A stretch of 64,000 nucleotides of DNA, taken from NCBI GenBank assembly GCA_964621785.1, contig CAZUPD010000002.1:124001-188000 (forward strand). Reading direction: 5' to 3'. Position 1 is the first letter of the stretch. Each line of letters begins with the position of its first letter. Position numbers and translations under genes: made by a program. Of the stretch, positions 26,540 through 35,900 are shown piece by piece. The notes below the pieces were generated by a model. The model was not told where the DNA came from. It did not search any database and was given only the letters and a program-made list of their open reading frames with translations. This DNA comes from JACKDW01 sp964621785. Its GTDB lineage: Bacteria; Myxococcota_A; Polyangia; Nannocystales; Nannocystaceae.

Positions 26540-28279
26540 ATGATACGCGGCAATCGCATGCAAGCACCGTCGACAGTACGTTTCGCCTATTTTTCCATGG
26601 AAGTTGGTCTCGCCAGCGAGCTGCCGACCTACAGCGGGGGGCTCGGGGTGCTCGCCGGAGACACCCTGCGGGCCGCCGCGGACATGGGTGTGCCGATGGT
26701 CGGAGTGACGCTGCTGCACCGCAAAGGCTACTTCGCCCAGAAACTTTCAGTTGATGGTACACAGACCGAGACGCCGGTCACGTGGTCGCCGGCGGAACAT
26801 CTCGAGCGGCTGGTCCATGGACCCTGTGAAGTCGAGATCGAAGGGCGTACCGTAGCGATCCAAGCGTGGCAGTATGTGATCACCGGCGAGACCGGGGCTC
26901 GGGTGCCGGTGTTGTTTTTAGACACCGACCTCAAGGTCAATAGCGACTACGACCGAAGCCTGGCAGGTTCGCTGTACGGGGGTGATCGCCGCTATCGCCT
27001 GGCCCAGGAGATTGTCCTCGGGATCGGTGGGCGGCGGATGTTGCAGGCCCTCGGCTACCAACAGATCGAAAAGTTGCATATCAATGAAGGTCATGCGGCG
27101 CTGCTCGGGCTCGACCTGTTTGCCAGGCGACGCGCGGCCGGCCGCACGCTCGACGAGGCGTTGGCCGACGCCCGCAGCCGACTGGTCTTTACCACCCATA
27201 CCCCCGTCCCCGCCGGTCACGACTGCTTCGACCGCGAACTCGCGTCCAAGATGCTGGGGGAAAATTTGTATACGCACTACGAAGCTGTCCGTGGAGGTGC
27301 GCAGTCCGAGCTCAACATGAGTCTCCTGGGCATTGGTCTCAGCGGGTTTGTCAACGGGGTCGCCCAAAAGCACGCCGAGGTTTCGCGGGCCATGTTCCCC
27401 GAAGCGACGATTCACGGCATCACCAACGGCGTCCACAGTCCTACCTGGACGTCGCCGGTGATGCGCGAGCTGTTCGACCGCTGCCTGCCGGGCTGGCGTA
27501 CCAACAACGCCCTTTTGCGGTGGGCCGAAAAACTGCCGCTCGCCGAGATTGTCACGGCTCATCGGGCGGCAAAACTCGAGCTGGTCGACGAGGTCAATCG
27601 CAGGGTTGTCGGCCAACTCGCCGATCCCGAGCTGTTTACGATCGGCTACGCGAGGCGGGCCACGGCCTACAAGCGCCCGACCCTGGTTCTTCGCGATATT
27701 CCTCGGCTGCGTGCCCTGGCCGACAAATACGGCGAGTACCAACTGATCTTCTGCGGTAAGGCACACCCCCGTGACGCCGATGGCAAGCACCTGATCTCCG
27801 AGGTCCACCGGTTGCGTAAGGAGTTACAGGGGGCGGTGAGACTGTTGTATGTGCCAGGTTACAACATGACCCTTGGTGCACTGATGACCTCTGGTGTCGA
27901 TGTCTGGCTCAATACCCCGCGCGCACCCCAAGAAGCATCGGGAACCAGTGGGATGAAGGCTTCCCACAACGGTATCCCCAACCTCAGCATTGTCGACGGA
28001 TGGTGGTGCGAGGGTTGGATCGAAGGTGTGACCGGATGGGGGATCGAGCCGGCCCAAGGGCCAGAAAAACAGGCGGATCAACAGGAGGCCGAGCGGCTGC
28101 TCGAACTGCTCGAGAACAACGTCTTCCCCCTCTATCACGCGGGGGTCGCTGGGCAAGGTGAGGGATGGGCCCGACTGATGCGAAGCTCCATCGCCCTGGC
28201 TGCTTCCTATTTCAACGCCGAGCGGATGTTGTCGGAATATTGCGCCCAAGCCTACGGTTGGTCACCCACGCCTGCATGA
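26540..28279 (+). CDS. glgP: alpha-glucan phosphorylase (short GT35 form)
   Basis: Phosphorylase that releases glucose-1-phosphate from glycogen or maltodextrin ends. The protein opens with VRFAYFSMEVGLASELPTYS, the usual start of the short alpha-glucan phosphorylase group, and is about 580 residues against about 800 for the classic enzyme. The pyridoxal-phosphate Lys lies in EASGTSGMKAS. Other landmarks are HINEGHAAL, TTHTPVPAGHD, HGITNGVHSPTW, TAYKRPTLVLRD and LSIVDGWWCEGW. Starts at 26510, 26540 and 26558 are all in frame; 26540 is chosen. No clear ribosome binding site settles it. Its thioredoxin-like neighbour follows 13 bp downstream, so the pair is an operon. Confidence 0.92.
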   Translation: MIRGNRMQAPSTVRFAYFSMEVGLASELPTYSGGLGVLAGDTLRAAADMGVPMVGVTLLHRKGYFAQKLSVDGTQTETPVTWSPAEHLERLVHGPCEVEIEGRTVAIQAWQYVITGETGARVPVLFLDTDLKVNSDYDRSLAGSLYGGDRRYRLAQEIVLGIGGRRMLQALGYQQIEKLHINEGHAALLGLDLFARRRAAGRTLDEALADARSRLVFTTHTPVPAGHDCFDRELASKMLGENLYTHYEAVRGGAQSELNMSLLGIGLSGFVNGVAQKHAEVSRAMFPEATIHGITNGVHSPTWTSPVMRELFDRCLPGWRTNNALLRWAEKLPLAEIVTAHRAAKLELVDEVNRRVVGQLADPELFTIGYARRATAYKRPTLVLRDIPRLRALADKYGEYQLIFCGKAHPRDADGKHLISEVHRLRKELQGAVRLLYVPGYNMTLGALMTSGVDVWLNTPRAPQEASGTSGMKASHNGIPNLSIVDGWWCEGWIEGVTGWGIEPAQGPEKQADQQEAERLLELLENNVFPLYHAGVAGQGEGWARLMRSSIALAASYFNAERMLSEYCAQAYGWSPTPA

Positions 28280-28292
28280 TAGGTTGGAGTTC

Positions 28293-28685
28293 ATGACCGA
28301 GCCCGGCGAAGCACATCCGTATCGCGACCTCGTCACCCAAGAGGAGGTCGAGCGCATCATGAGCGAGGAGACGCCGGGCGCTGTGATCGATTTTTGGTCG
28401 CCGACCTGCGGGCCGTGTATGGCGATGGCACCGGACTTTGAGCATGTGGCCCGCGAGTTCGCGGATGAGCCGGACCTCCACTTCTACAAGCTCAACGTCG
28501 GCGAACACCCGTATTTGGCTGCACCGTTCAAGATCCGATCGGTACCGACGCTGCTGTTTATCAGGCGTGGAAAGATTGTAGATGCAATCGTAGGACGGAT
28601 CCCCGCGCAGCGCCTCGGGCAAAAGTCGGAGTGGTTGTTGTCGCGGGTGAAAAAAAAGGGATTGTTGTCGCGGCTGTTCGGCTGA
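28293..28685 (+). CDS. thioredoxin-like protein
   Basis: A 130-residue cytosolic thioredoxin. The active site FWSPTCGPC has Cys at 39 and 42, and the cis-Pro loop is RSVPTLLFI. The tail (SRVKKKGLLSRLFG) is basic and unlike E. coli TrxA. The ATG at 28293 follows TTGGAG at a good distance, so the TTG at 28284 that would add three residues is not used. It is the second gene after alpha-glucan phosphorylase and may be co-translated with it. An iterated palindrome (28577-28586) forms the codons GTA GAT GCA, unlike the GC-ending codons around it. Confidence 0.9.
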   Translation: MTEPGEAHPYRDLVTQEEVERIMSEETPGAVIDFWSPTCGPCMAMAPDFEHVAREFADEPDLHFYKLNVGEHPYLAAPFKIRSVPTLLFIRRGKIVDAIVGRIPAQRLGQKSEWLLSRVKKKGLLSRLFG

Positions 28686-28706
28686 GTAGGCCCAACCTCG
28701 CAACAA

Positions 28707-28883
28707 TCACGCCCGGGTGACACGTACCGTGGGTGTCCCGTCGGCATCACGATGGACACGGACAGACCACGGACGGCAGCAGACATCGCAATCCTGGATC
28801 ATCTCGCCAACGGTTTGTGGATCGATGTCGAGTGACTGCCACTCGCCACAGTAGGGGCATTGGATTTCGACTTCGTCATCCAT
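28707..28883 (-). CDS. small CPXCG-motif Cys-rich protein
   Basis: A 58-residue protein with CPYCG (Cys 9 and 12) and a second Cys group DCDVCC, giving a four-Cys zinc-ribbon-like pattern. It resembles the CPXCG-motif small proteins found in many Proteobacteria, whose role is unknown. The ATG at 28883 follows AAGGTG at a good distance. Upstream in-frame starts would add 17 residues lacking any likeness. It ends 21 bp from the thioredoxin gene, tail to tail. Confidence 0.8.
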   Translation of the reverse strand: MDDEVEIQCPYCGEWQSLDIDPQTVGEMIQDCDVCCRPWSVRVHRDADGTPTVRVTRA

Positions 28884-29032
28884 CGCACACTCACCTTTCG
28901 ACACTGACATCCTTGCCACAGTTGGCGCATGCATGTCAGGCTCGGCGGCCGCGAGGTTTGTTAACTTCTTGTAATCACGGGTGGGTCAAATTTTGCATTG
29001 TGTTTTCGTTGCCACTCAACGGATCTTCATAC

Positions 29033-30739
29033 ATGCGCAAATTTGAACTTCATGAACCGGAACAATCTTCTTCGTGGATGACGTTGGTGACCTTCGCCAG
29101 CCTGTTGGCACTGCCGATCAGCGGCGTGTTTGCTGGCTGTAGTGTCGCGGTGACCGACCAAGATACGGATAGTGGGCTATCCGGTTCCGACGCCAGTAAC
29201 GGCGGTACAGACGACGGCGGTACGGAGGGAACCACGGGTTGGGGATCCGCGGGTCCGACGGGCGACTCGTGGGAGACGGAGGGCTCAACCGAAGGTCCCA
29301 CGGGCACAAGCGAGGACCCAACGGGCACGACCGACCCGAGCACGACCGGAGATGACACCGATAGCGAAGGCGAAACGACCGGAGAACCAGAACCCGACAC
29401 GGGCACGGATACGGATCCGGAACCCGTTTGCGATGATGCGACGGACGTGACCCTGTTTTTGTCGCCCGACGATTCCAATTCGATGTCGTCACCCGTCCAG
29501 GTCCGCGAGCAGATCCATGAATATAACGATGTATATGCAGCGGTTCGGACGTGGGAGTTCATGAACTACTTCGATTTCGCCTACCCCGCGGCCGAGCCCG
29601 GGACCTTGGGCCTGCACGTCGAACTTGTACAAGCCGAGGCGGAGGGGGACCAACCCGAGTACATCCTGCAGATCGGTGTCGCCAGTGAGACGGTGAGCGA
29701 CGCCGACCGTGCGCCGATCAACCTGACGCTGAGCCTCGATCAATCCGGGTCGATGGCTGGCTTGCCGATCGAGATGTTGCGCAAGTCCTGCGAGGTGATG
29801 GCCGGCAAACTCCGCGCGGGTGACAAGGTTTCGGTGGTGACCTGGGATACCGAAAACACGATCAAACTCGCGGGCTACGAGGTCGATGGACCCAATGATT
29901 CGGTGCTCCTCGATGTGATCGACAACATCAGCGCCGACGGGGGGACCGACCTCCACAGCGGGCTAGTCAAGGGCTACGAGCTCGCCTCCGGAAGCTATGA
30001 CGCCGACCGGATCAACCGGGTGGTGCTGATCAGCGATGGCGGGGCGAATGTCGGGATTACCGACGAGGACCTGATCGCCCAGCACGCTGGGTCGAACGAC
30101 GAGGACGGCATCTATATGGTCGGCGTCGGTGTCGAGAACGGGACCAGCTACAACGATGCCCTGATGGATACGGTCACCGATGTCGGCAAGGGTGCGTCGG
30201 TGTTTATCCCCAATGCGGCCGAGGCTGAGAAGATCTTTGGCGATCAATTTGTCAATACAATGGCCGTCGCCGCCCGCGATGTGCAGGTACAACTCGACCT
30301 GCCGCCCGGGTTTGAAATCGTCAAGTTCAGCGGCGAGGAGTTCGGGACCGATCCGACAGAGATCGAGCCCCAGCACATCGCACCCAATGACGCGATGGTG
30401 TTCCACCAACGGATCACAACCTGTGCGCCGGACCTCGTGGCCGACGGAACCGCGGAGGTCAAAGTGACCGTGCGCTGGAAGGACGCCAAGACGTTTGTCG
30501 AAATGAGCGACTCGGTGACGGTGACGTTTGACGAGCTGCTCGCCGCGCCATCGGGGCAACTGCTCAAGGGGGCTGCTGTGTTCGCCTACGCCGAGGCTGC
30601 CAAGGCTGCAAAGACCGGGTTCGACTTCCAGGAGAAGGTCGCCGAAGCACAAGCGGCGGTTGCCGATGCCCAGGTGGTATCTCCCGACGATCCTGAGCTC
30701 GCCCATATCGCCGAGATGCTGGGGCTGCTCCTGCAGTAA
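29033..30739 (+). CDS. VWA-domain lipoprotein (YfbK-like)
   Basis: A 568-residue exported protein. The signal (MRKFELHEPEQ then LLALPISGVFAGC) has a lipobox with Cys at 36, followed by 100 residues rich in Thr, Gly, Asp and Glu. The folded part matches the YfbK plan: an N-terminal module (REQIHEYNDVYAAVRTWEFMNYFDF), a von Willebrand A domain with the metal site DQSGSM, GTDLHSG and VLISDGGANVG, and a C-terminal beta/helical module ending in KGAAVFAYAEAAKAAKTG. Such proteins bind other proteins through a divalent cation. Iterated palindromes are at 29530 and 30282. The frame is open from 28733, but that part covers the CPXCG gene on the other strand. Confidence 0.88.
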   Translation: MRKFELHEPEQSSSWMTLVTFASLLALPISGVFAGCSVAVTDQDTDSGLSGSDASNGGTDDGGTEGTTGWGSAGPTGDSWETEGSTEGPTGTSEDPTGTTDPSTTGDDTDSEGETTGEPEPDTGTDTDPEPVCDDATDVTLFLSPDDSNSMSSPVQVREQIHEYNDVYAAVRTWEFMNYFDFAYPAAEPGTLGLHVELVQAEAEGDQPEYILQIGVASETVSDADRAPINLTLSLDQSGSMAGLPIEMLRKSCEVMAGKLRAGDKVSVVTWDTENTIKLAGYEVDGPNDSVLLDVIDNISADGGTDLHSGLVKGYELASGSYDADRINRVVLISDGGANVGITDEDLIAQHAGSNDEDGIYMVGVGVENGTSYNDALMDTVTDVGKGASVFIPNAAEAEKIFGDQFVNTMAVAARDVQVQLDLPPGFEIVKFSGEEFGTDPTEIEPQHIAPNDAMVFHQRITTCAPDLVADGTAEVKVTVRWKDAKTFVEMSDSVTVTFDELLAAPSGQLLKGAAVFAYAEAAKAAKTGFDFQEKVAEAQAAVADAQVVSPDDPELAHIAEMLGLLLQ

Positions 30740-30755
30740 CGGTTCACATCTGTGT

Positions 30756-30783
30756 GCGGGGCTGGCCTATCGACCAGTCCCGC
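30756..30783 (+). terminator. possible hairpin after the VWA lipoprotein gene
   Basis: GCGGGGCTGG (30756-30765) and CCAGTCCCGC (30774-30783) pair over ten positions with one G-T pair, enclosing eight bases. It begins 16 bp after the stop at 30739. No T-run follows, so it could end transcripts only weakly or with help from Rho. Confidence 0.35.
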
Positions 30784-30880
30784 TGAAATTTGCCGATGTT
30801 CGGATCCGGGTGCAACGCATAGACATGTAGGAGCAAGCTTTAACACCGCAAGTGCGATGCGCGGTCATATATATGTAGAA

Positions 30881-32899
30881 TCAAGGTTTTTGGGTGGTGC
30901 CCTGGGTGACCCGCTCTCGCCGATGCCGCGGCCGCATACACACAACCTTGCCGTAGCGGGCCGGGATGTTGGGCTGGGTTCCGGTGAGCACCCACAGCAC
31001 TTGAAGCCCCGGCGGTGGGTTTTTGGGGGCCGGTCCGTAGCCGTCCGTAAAATAGACGAGGAGGTCGGGTTTGTAGCGATCGAGAATGTTCTGCGAAAAC
31101 GGTGGGCGCAGGTCGGTGCCTCCGCGTCCGTGGGCCTTGCGTGGCGCATCCTTGCCGCGCAGCCAGGTTTGCATGACGATATCTGTGTCGCACTGGAGGT
31201 AGGCCACTCGGACTCTGTTTTGCAGCAATCCGACGAGTTCGTCCGCCACCTGTGACAACTCGTCAAGGCTCATCGAACCGGAGGTATCGACCGCAGCCAA
31301 TACCACCGGATCTTCGCGTTGTGACCGACGGCCGGGGACAATCCCGATACGCTCGGGTTGCCGCCGGCTCGGATAGCGCAGGGTCGAGACACGGATCCGC
31401 AAACCTTTGGCGAGTTTTTTGAGGAACTCGTTCCAGGGTAGTTGAGGCAATCCCTCGGGCTCGAGGAACTGGCTCACCTTGCCCGCGTGGATGCCCGCGT
31501 GCTTGAGCACCGACTGGGCCGTGAGCCGATCGACTTCACCGGCGACCAACTCAGCGGCATCGAGCAACAGGCCGGCCGGGTAGTGAAGCTGGTCGTGGGA
31601 GCAATCGGTGTGGCTCTGTGGATCGGCGGACAGGGCCCGGCTCAAGATCGGGCCGACACACTTAAAAGCTGGCAGGTCATCGCGGTCACACAGCTTGCGG
31701 TAGCGTTCGAGCGTCGATTCCATCGGCGGGAGGTCGAGTCGCTCGAGGGTGATTGGATGCCCGGGGAGCGGATAGGGAATGAACTCGTTGGCCGTGACTT
31801 CGCAGGCGACCAGCCACGCGTATTGGTTGTCGAGCGCTTCGACTGGCTGCCCGTTGACGTGCCCAAACAGCAGGTGATTGACCTCGTGCAGGAGGACGCC
31901 TTTGCACTGATCCCGTGAGATTCGCAGGGTAAACCGGGGGTTGAAAAATAGCACGGGTTGGGCATGGCCGGTCAGCCCGACTGCCATCGTTTGAACCGTT
32001 GCATCTTCAACGATTTTTGTTCCTGTCAAGATCACCCAGTGCAAGGGTCGGTCACGCAGCAGGGCGTCGATGCATTCGTCGAGGCGCTTTCTCGCCTTGG
32101 TGCGTTTTTTTTTGTTCATCCCGCCGACCGGTGGGAGCGTGCCGGTCCGGGCGATCGGGCCGAGCAGCAGCCCGTCCATCAACTGCTCAACGATCGTTTT
32201 GGAATCCCGCAATCCCAGCCCGGTCCGGTTGCGGAGGTCTTTGATCGCTGCGATCTTACGCCCGCGCAGGGCCGTGTCGCGGATGGTCTCGACGACGGTG
32301 AGCGACAGGGGGACACCTCCGGGGAGGATGACGTGGTCAGAGTCGTCATGTTGTTTGAGCAGGGGAGCGATGTCGTCTTCGCTGAACCACTGGCCTGTGG
32401 GCAACGTGCGGTCGCGGAAACGCCAACTGTAGAGAGCTCCCCAAGCCTCCTTCGGGTCCATCCCTGCTTGTACACACAAGCGCCACCCCTGTTCGGTGCG
32501 GTCGCGGTCATCTGAAGTCATCGCAGCGAGGAAGTCGTGGACTTCGTCGGGATGAAACCTTGGGCGGGGTCGCGGAGGTCGACCTTGGCGGATACATGCC
32601 AGAGGTTTGTCGGTTTTCATCCATTCGGCCAAGCGTTGCTGTGCACGTTTGGGCCGCAGTTGACCACCGGAAATCTGGTAGAGCTTCATCTTCATATGCT
32701 CGAGCGAGCGTGGCCCTTGGGCCAGAAACAAAACCACGTCCCACGCCAAATCGAGGACGTCCTCCTCGCTGAGGGAGACCTCCGGGGCGGGCGATAGCTC
32801 GGGCGAGATACTCGTTTCCACGTTGGCTTGATTGTAAAATGGTTTGATGTGGTCGGCCGTTCGTCTGGGCCGATTGAGCATGGCCACGAAGCGAAGCAT
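30881..32899 (-). CDS. VWA-like metallopeptidase (DUF2201 type) with N-terminal L7/L12-like segment
   Basis: A 672-residue cytosolic protein. From residue 261 (GMNKKKRTKARKRLDEC) on it follows the DUF2201 plan: a putative metallopeptidase part with HEVNHLLFGH (338-347), and a VWA-like C-terminal part with AAVDTSGSMS and GRGGTDLRP. Before it lie 260 extra residues. They include a segment at about 201-242 (GRKIAAIKDLRNRTGLGLRDSK then VEQL) that strongly recalls the C-terminal domain of ribosomal protein L7/L12. DUF2201 proteins usually sit beside a MoxR-type AAA+ gene; none is seen here. The start at 32899 is one choice; Met at 32881 is another. It lies downstream of the topoisomerase-RecQ gene on the same strand. 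Confidence 0.82.
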   Translation of the reverse strand: MLRFVAMLNRPRRTADHIKPFYNQANVETSISPELSPAPEVSLSEEDVLDLAWDVVLFLAQGPRSLEHMKMKLYQISGGQLRPKRAQQRLAEWMKTDKPLACIRQGRPPRPRPRFHPDEVHDFLAAMTSDDRDRTEQGWRLCVQAGMDPKEAWGALYSWRFRDRTLPTGQWFSEDDIAPLLKQHDDSDHVILPGGVPLSLTVVETIRDTALRGRKIAAIKDLRNRTGLGLRDSKTIVEQLMDGLLLGPIARTGTLPPVGGMNKKKRTKARKRLDECIDALLRDRPLHWVILTGTKIVEDATVQTMAVGLTGHAQPVLFFNPRFTLRISRDQCKGVLLHEVNHLLFGHVNGQPVEALDNQYAWLVACEVTANEFIPYPLPGHPITLERLDLPPMESTLERYRKLCDRDDLPAFKCVGPILSRALSADPQSHTDCSHDQLHYPAGLLLDAAELVAGEVDRLTAQSVLKHAGIHAGKVSQFLEPEGLPQLPWNEFLKKLAKGLRIRVSTLRYPSRRQPERIGIVPGRRSQREDPVVLAAVDTSGSMSLDELSQVADELVGLLQNRVRVAYLQCDTDIVMQTWLRGKDAPRKAHGRGGTDLRPPFSQNILDRYKPDLLVYFTDGYGPAPKNPPPGLQVLWVLTGTQPNIPARYGKVVCMRPRHRRERVTQGTTQKP

Positions 32900-32956
32900 T
32901 CGAGAGCAGCCCGGGACGTGCTGTTCAAAACAGAGCCTCGTCGTGGCACGCTTTGG

Positions 32957-35900
32957 TCACCCGCGGACGAGCGCCAGCAGTTGTTTGCCGTAGCGCTTGA
33001 CCGTTGTTGGGCCAATTCCTGGCACTTCGAGCAGGTCGTCTTCGGTCTTTGGTTTGGTCGCCGCCAGACCTTCGAGCGCCCGGTTCGTGAGGACACGGTG
33101 GGCGCCGACTCCCTTTTTGCGCGCGGTTGCCAGGCGCCAGTTTCGGAGCGCCTCGGCCACGGTTTCATCGACATTTTGGATCGGCGCCTTCGCCTTGGAT
33201 TTTGAACTTGAGCCCGTTGATTTGCCCTTGCGGCTTGTTTTCTTAACCGCCGGTTGCTCGCTGACCTGAATCACAGCGGGCAGGCCGTCCTCGAGTTGTT
33301 CGCTGCCAAAGCTCGTGAGGGCGGCCTTGCGGTAGGTGATGGTGCGGCTGCCCTTGCGGAAACTGTCGTTGACGATCTCGAGATAGCCGGCGCCGGCGAG
33401 TGCTGCGAGCAGGGTCTCGAACTCGCGGCGGGAGAGGTCGTCCTCAAAATTTTCGCGGAACAACTTGCCGACGGCCGTCTCGCCGCGACCATGCAGATGC
33501 GTCAGCAGCGTTTTCATCCACGCCTGCTCTTCGTCGTTGGCACCCCGGGCCGTTCGGGTCAGGCACGCTTTCGGTGCACATACATCACAGGTTCCACACG
33601 CTTGCCCGGAATCTTCTTGGTCGCCGAAGTGTTGGACCAAACAGAGCATCCGACACGTGGCAGACGCTGCGAATTGTGAGATTTTTTCCAACTGTTCCAG
33701 GCGGTGGTTTCGTTGTCGTGTGTAGGGGCGTAACCAGGTCGATGTACCTGCACCGACACGGTCATCCTGCTCGTAGCGAACGCCGCCGTGGATCCACAGT
33801 TTGTCGAGCATTCGATCGAGCTCGTCGGGTTTGAAGCCCAGACGTTTGGCGAGGGTCGAGCGGGCGAGTGGACGACGTACCAGTGTGTCGTAGATCCGCT
33901 CGAGTTCTTCGGGTTCGGGGTAGTCGCGGTCGTGAAAGTACTCGTGGGTCCGCCGATCGGCATAGGAGTGCATCAACACCGCACGCGATGGTTTGCCGTC
34001 GCGACCGGCACGCCCGATCTCCTGATAATAGCCCTCGACCGTACCCGGAAGCGCTGCATGGATCACCGTGCGCACGTCGGGCTTATCGATCCCCATACCA
34101 AACGCCACCGTGGCGACGATTGCATCGAGTTTGCCGGCGAGGAACTTGGATTGAATTTTCTCTCGCGTGTGGGGCTTCATGCCCGCGTGATAGGCTGCGA
34201 TGGTGCATGTGCCCTCGAGTGCGGCGGCGAGTTCCTCGGATTGTTTGCGGGTAGATGCGTATACAATTGCAGGAAGTCGCCCCGGGGACCGAAAGAGTTG
34301 CTCGATCATGCCGGCGCGGTGGCGCGGCGGCAGGTCGATCACCTCGACCGCGATGTTGGTGCGGCGAAACCCGAGGATGAAGCGGGCCGGGTTTTTGAGC
34401 CCTAGCTGGGTGGCGATGTCATCTTGGACCCGCGGCGTGGCCGTCGCCGTCAGGGCGATAATCGGAGCGGGTCGCAGGGCCGGGAGGCGCTCTCCCAACA
34501 TCCGGTAATCGGGGCGGAAGTCGTGTCCCCACTGCGAGATACAGTGGGCCTCGTCGACTGCGATCAACGAGGGTAAGCGCCGCGCGAGCATATCGGTAAA
34601 ACCCGACAGACCGAGGCGTTCGGGGGCGACAAACAAAAAATCGAGCTGCCCGCCGAGATAGCTGCGATAGATCTGACGCCCCATCCCGCGTTCGAGGCCC
34701 GAATGGATGCGTTCGGCTCGCAGCCCGAGCGCTTGGAGCTTGCTCACCTGGTCATCCATCAGGGCGATCAATGGGCTCACAACGAGGGTGGTGCCACCGC
34801 GTGCGAGCCCGGGAAGTTGATAGCACAACGATTTTCCCGCACCGGTCGGCATCACGACCAAAGTATCCGTGCCCCCGGTGATCGTGCGGCAGATCGTCTC
34901 TTGGTGGGGTCGGAAGGTTTCAAACCGGAATGCTCGGTGGAGCAACTCGCCGAGGTCGACCATGGCACCGGGCACGGACGGGAGAGCCGGCGGGGGCGAA
35001 GGAGCGATGTCGCGAGCAGGTGCCTGAAAATCAGGTGTGGCGTCGTGGAAGTCGCTTGCAGATGCATGCAAATCCGGTGCGACGTCGTCGGAGGGGGGCG
35101 CAAAATCAAACCACTCAGGAGGTGGACCAGGATCGAAGCCGTCGAGCCCGTGCATCGTCTCCGGACCAGAAACACTCAGATCGTTTGGGTTGGTCGCAGG
35201 TGCGGGCTCCCGAGACTCGAGGTGGGGTTGGAGCTTCCGACGGGTGATGGCCTGCGCGTCACGTTGAGCCGCGTGGCCGGGGGGAGGTAAGGGTTCTTCG
35301 TGATGGCCATCGGTCGCAGCGGTGTCGTCGAGGAAGGGATTGCCCTGGTCGCTCGTACGATGATCGAGATAGGGATTGCCCCGAGGTCGGTTGGCAGGAG
35401 TTCGAGGTCGACCGAGGTCAGGACCGGGTGAACGGCCCGGTTGCCGACCATCTGTGTGCGGGCCGGCCCCGGGAGCGTCGAGGTAGGGGTTGTCCCGTCG
35501 GCCAGGTCGCGGATGGCTCGCAGCGGTACCCGCTTCCGACTCGTCGAGGTAGGGGTTGTCCCGTCGGCCAGGTCGCGGATGGCTCGCACGACGCAGATCG
35601 GTACCCGCTTCCGACTCGTCGAGGTAGGGATGCGGATCGTAGCGATGGTCGGGTGGTGTCGCCATGTTCTCGAAATAGGAGTCGTCGGGACCTGCGGGTG
35701 ATCCCCGGTCGGACCCGTGTTGCCCAGATCTTCGCGTGGTCGCTGACGACCTCGAAGACTCGAGCCTGCGCCCTTGGTCGGTCTTGCGTTTGGCAGCCGC
35801 AGGCGGGGTATCATAAATTGTACCTGCAAAAAGTGAGGTCTGGACGTCGGGTGCAGGGCTGCGAGCGGTTCGGGAGCCTCGGAGGACTCGCTTGCGTGAC

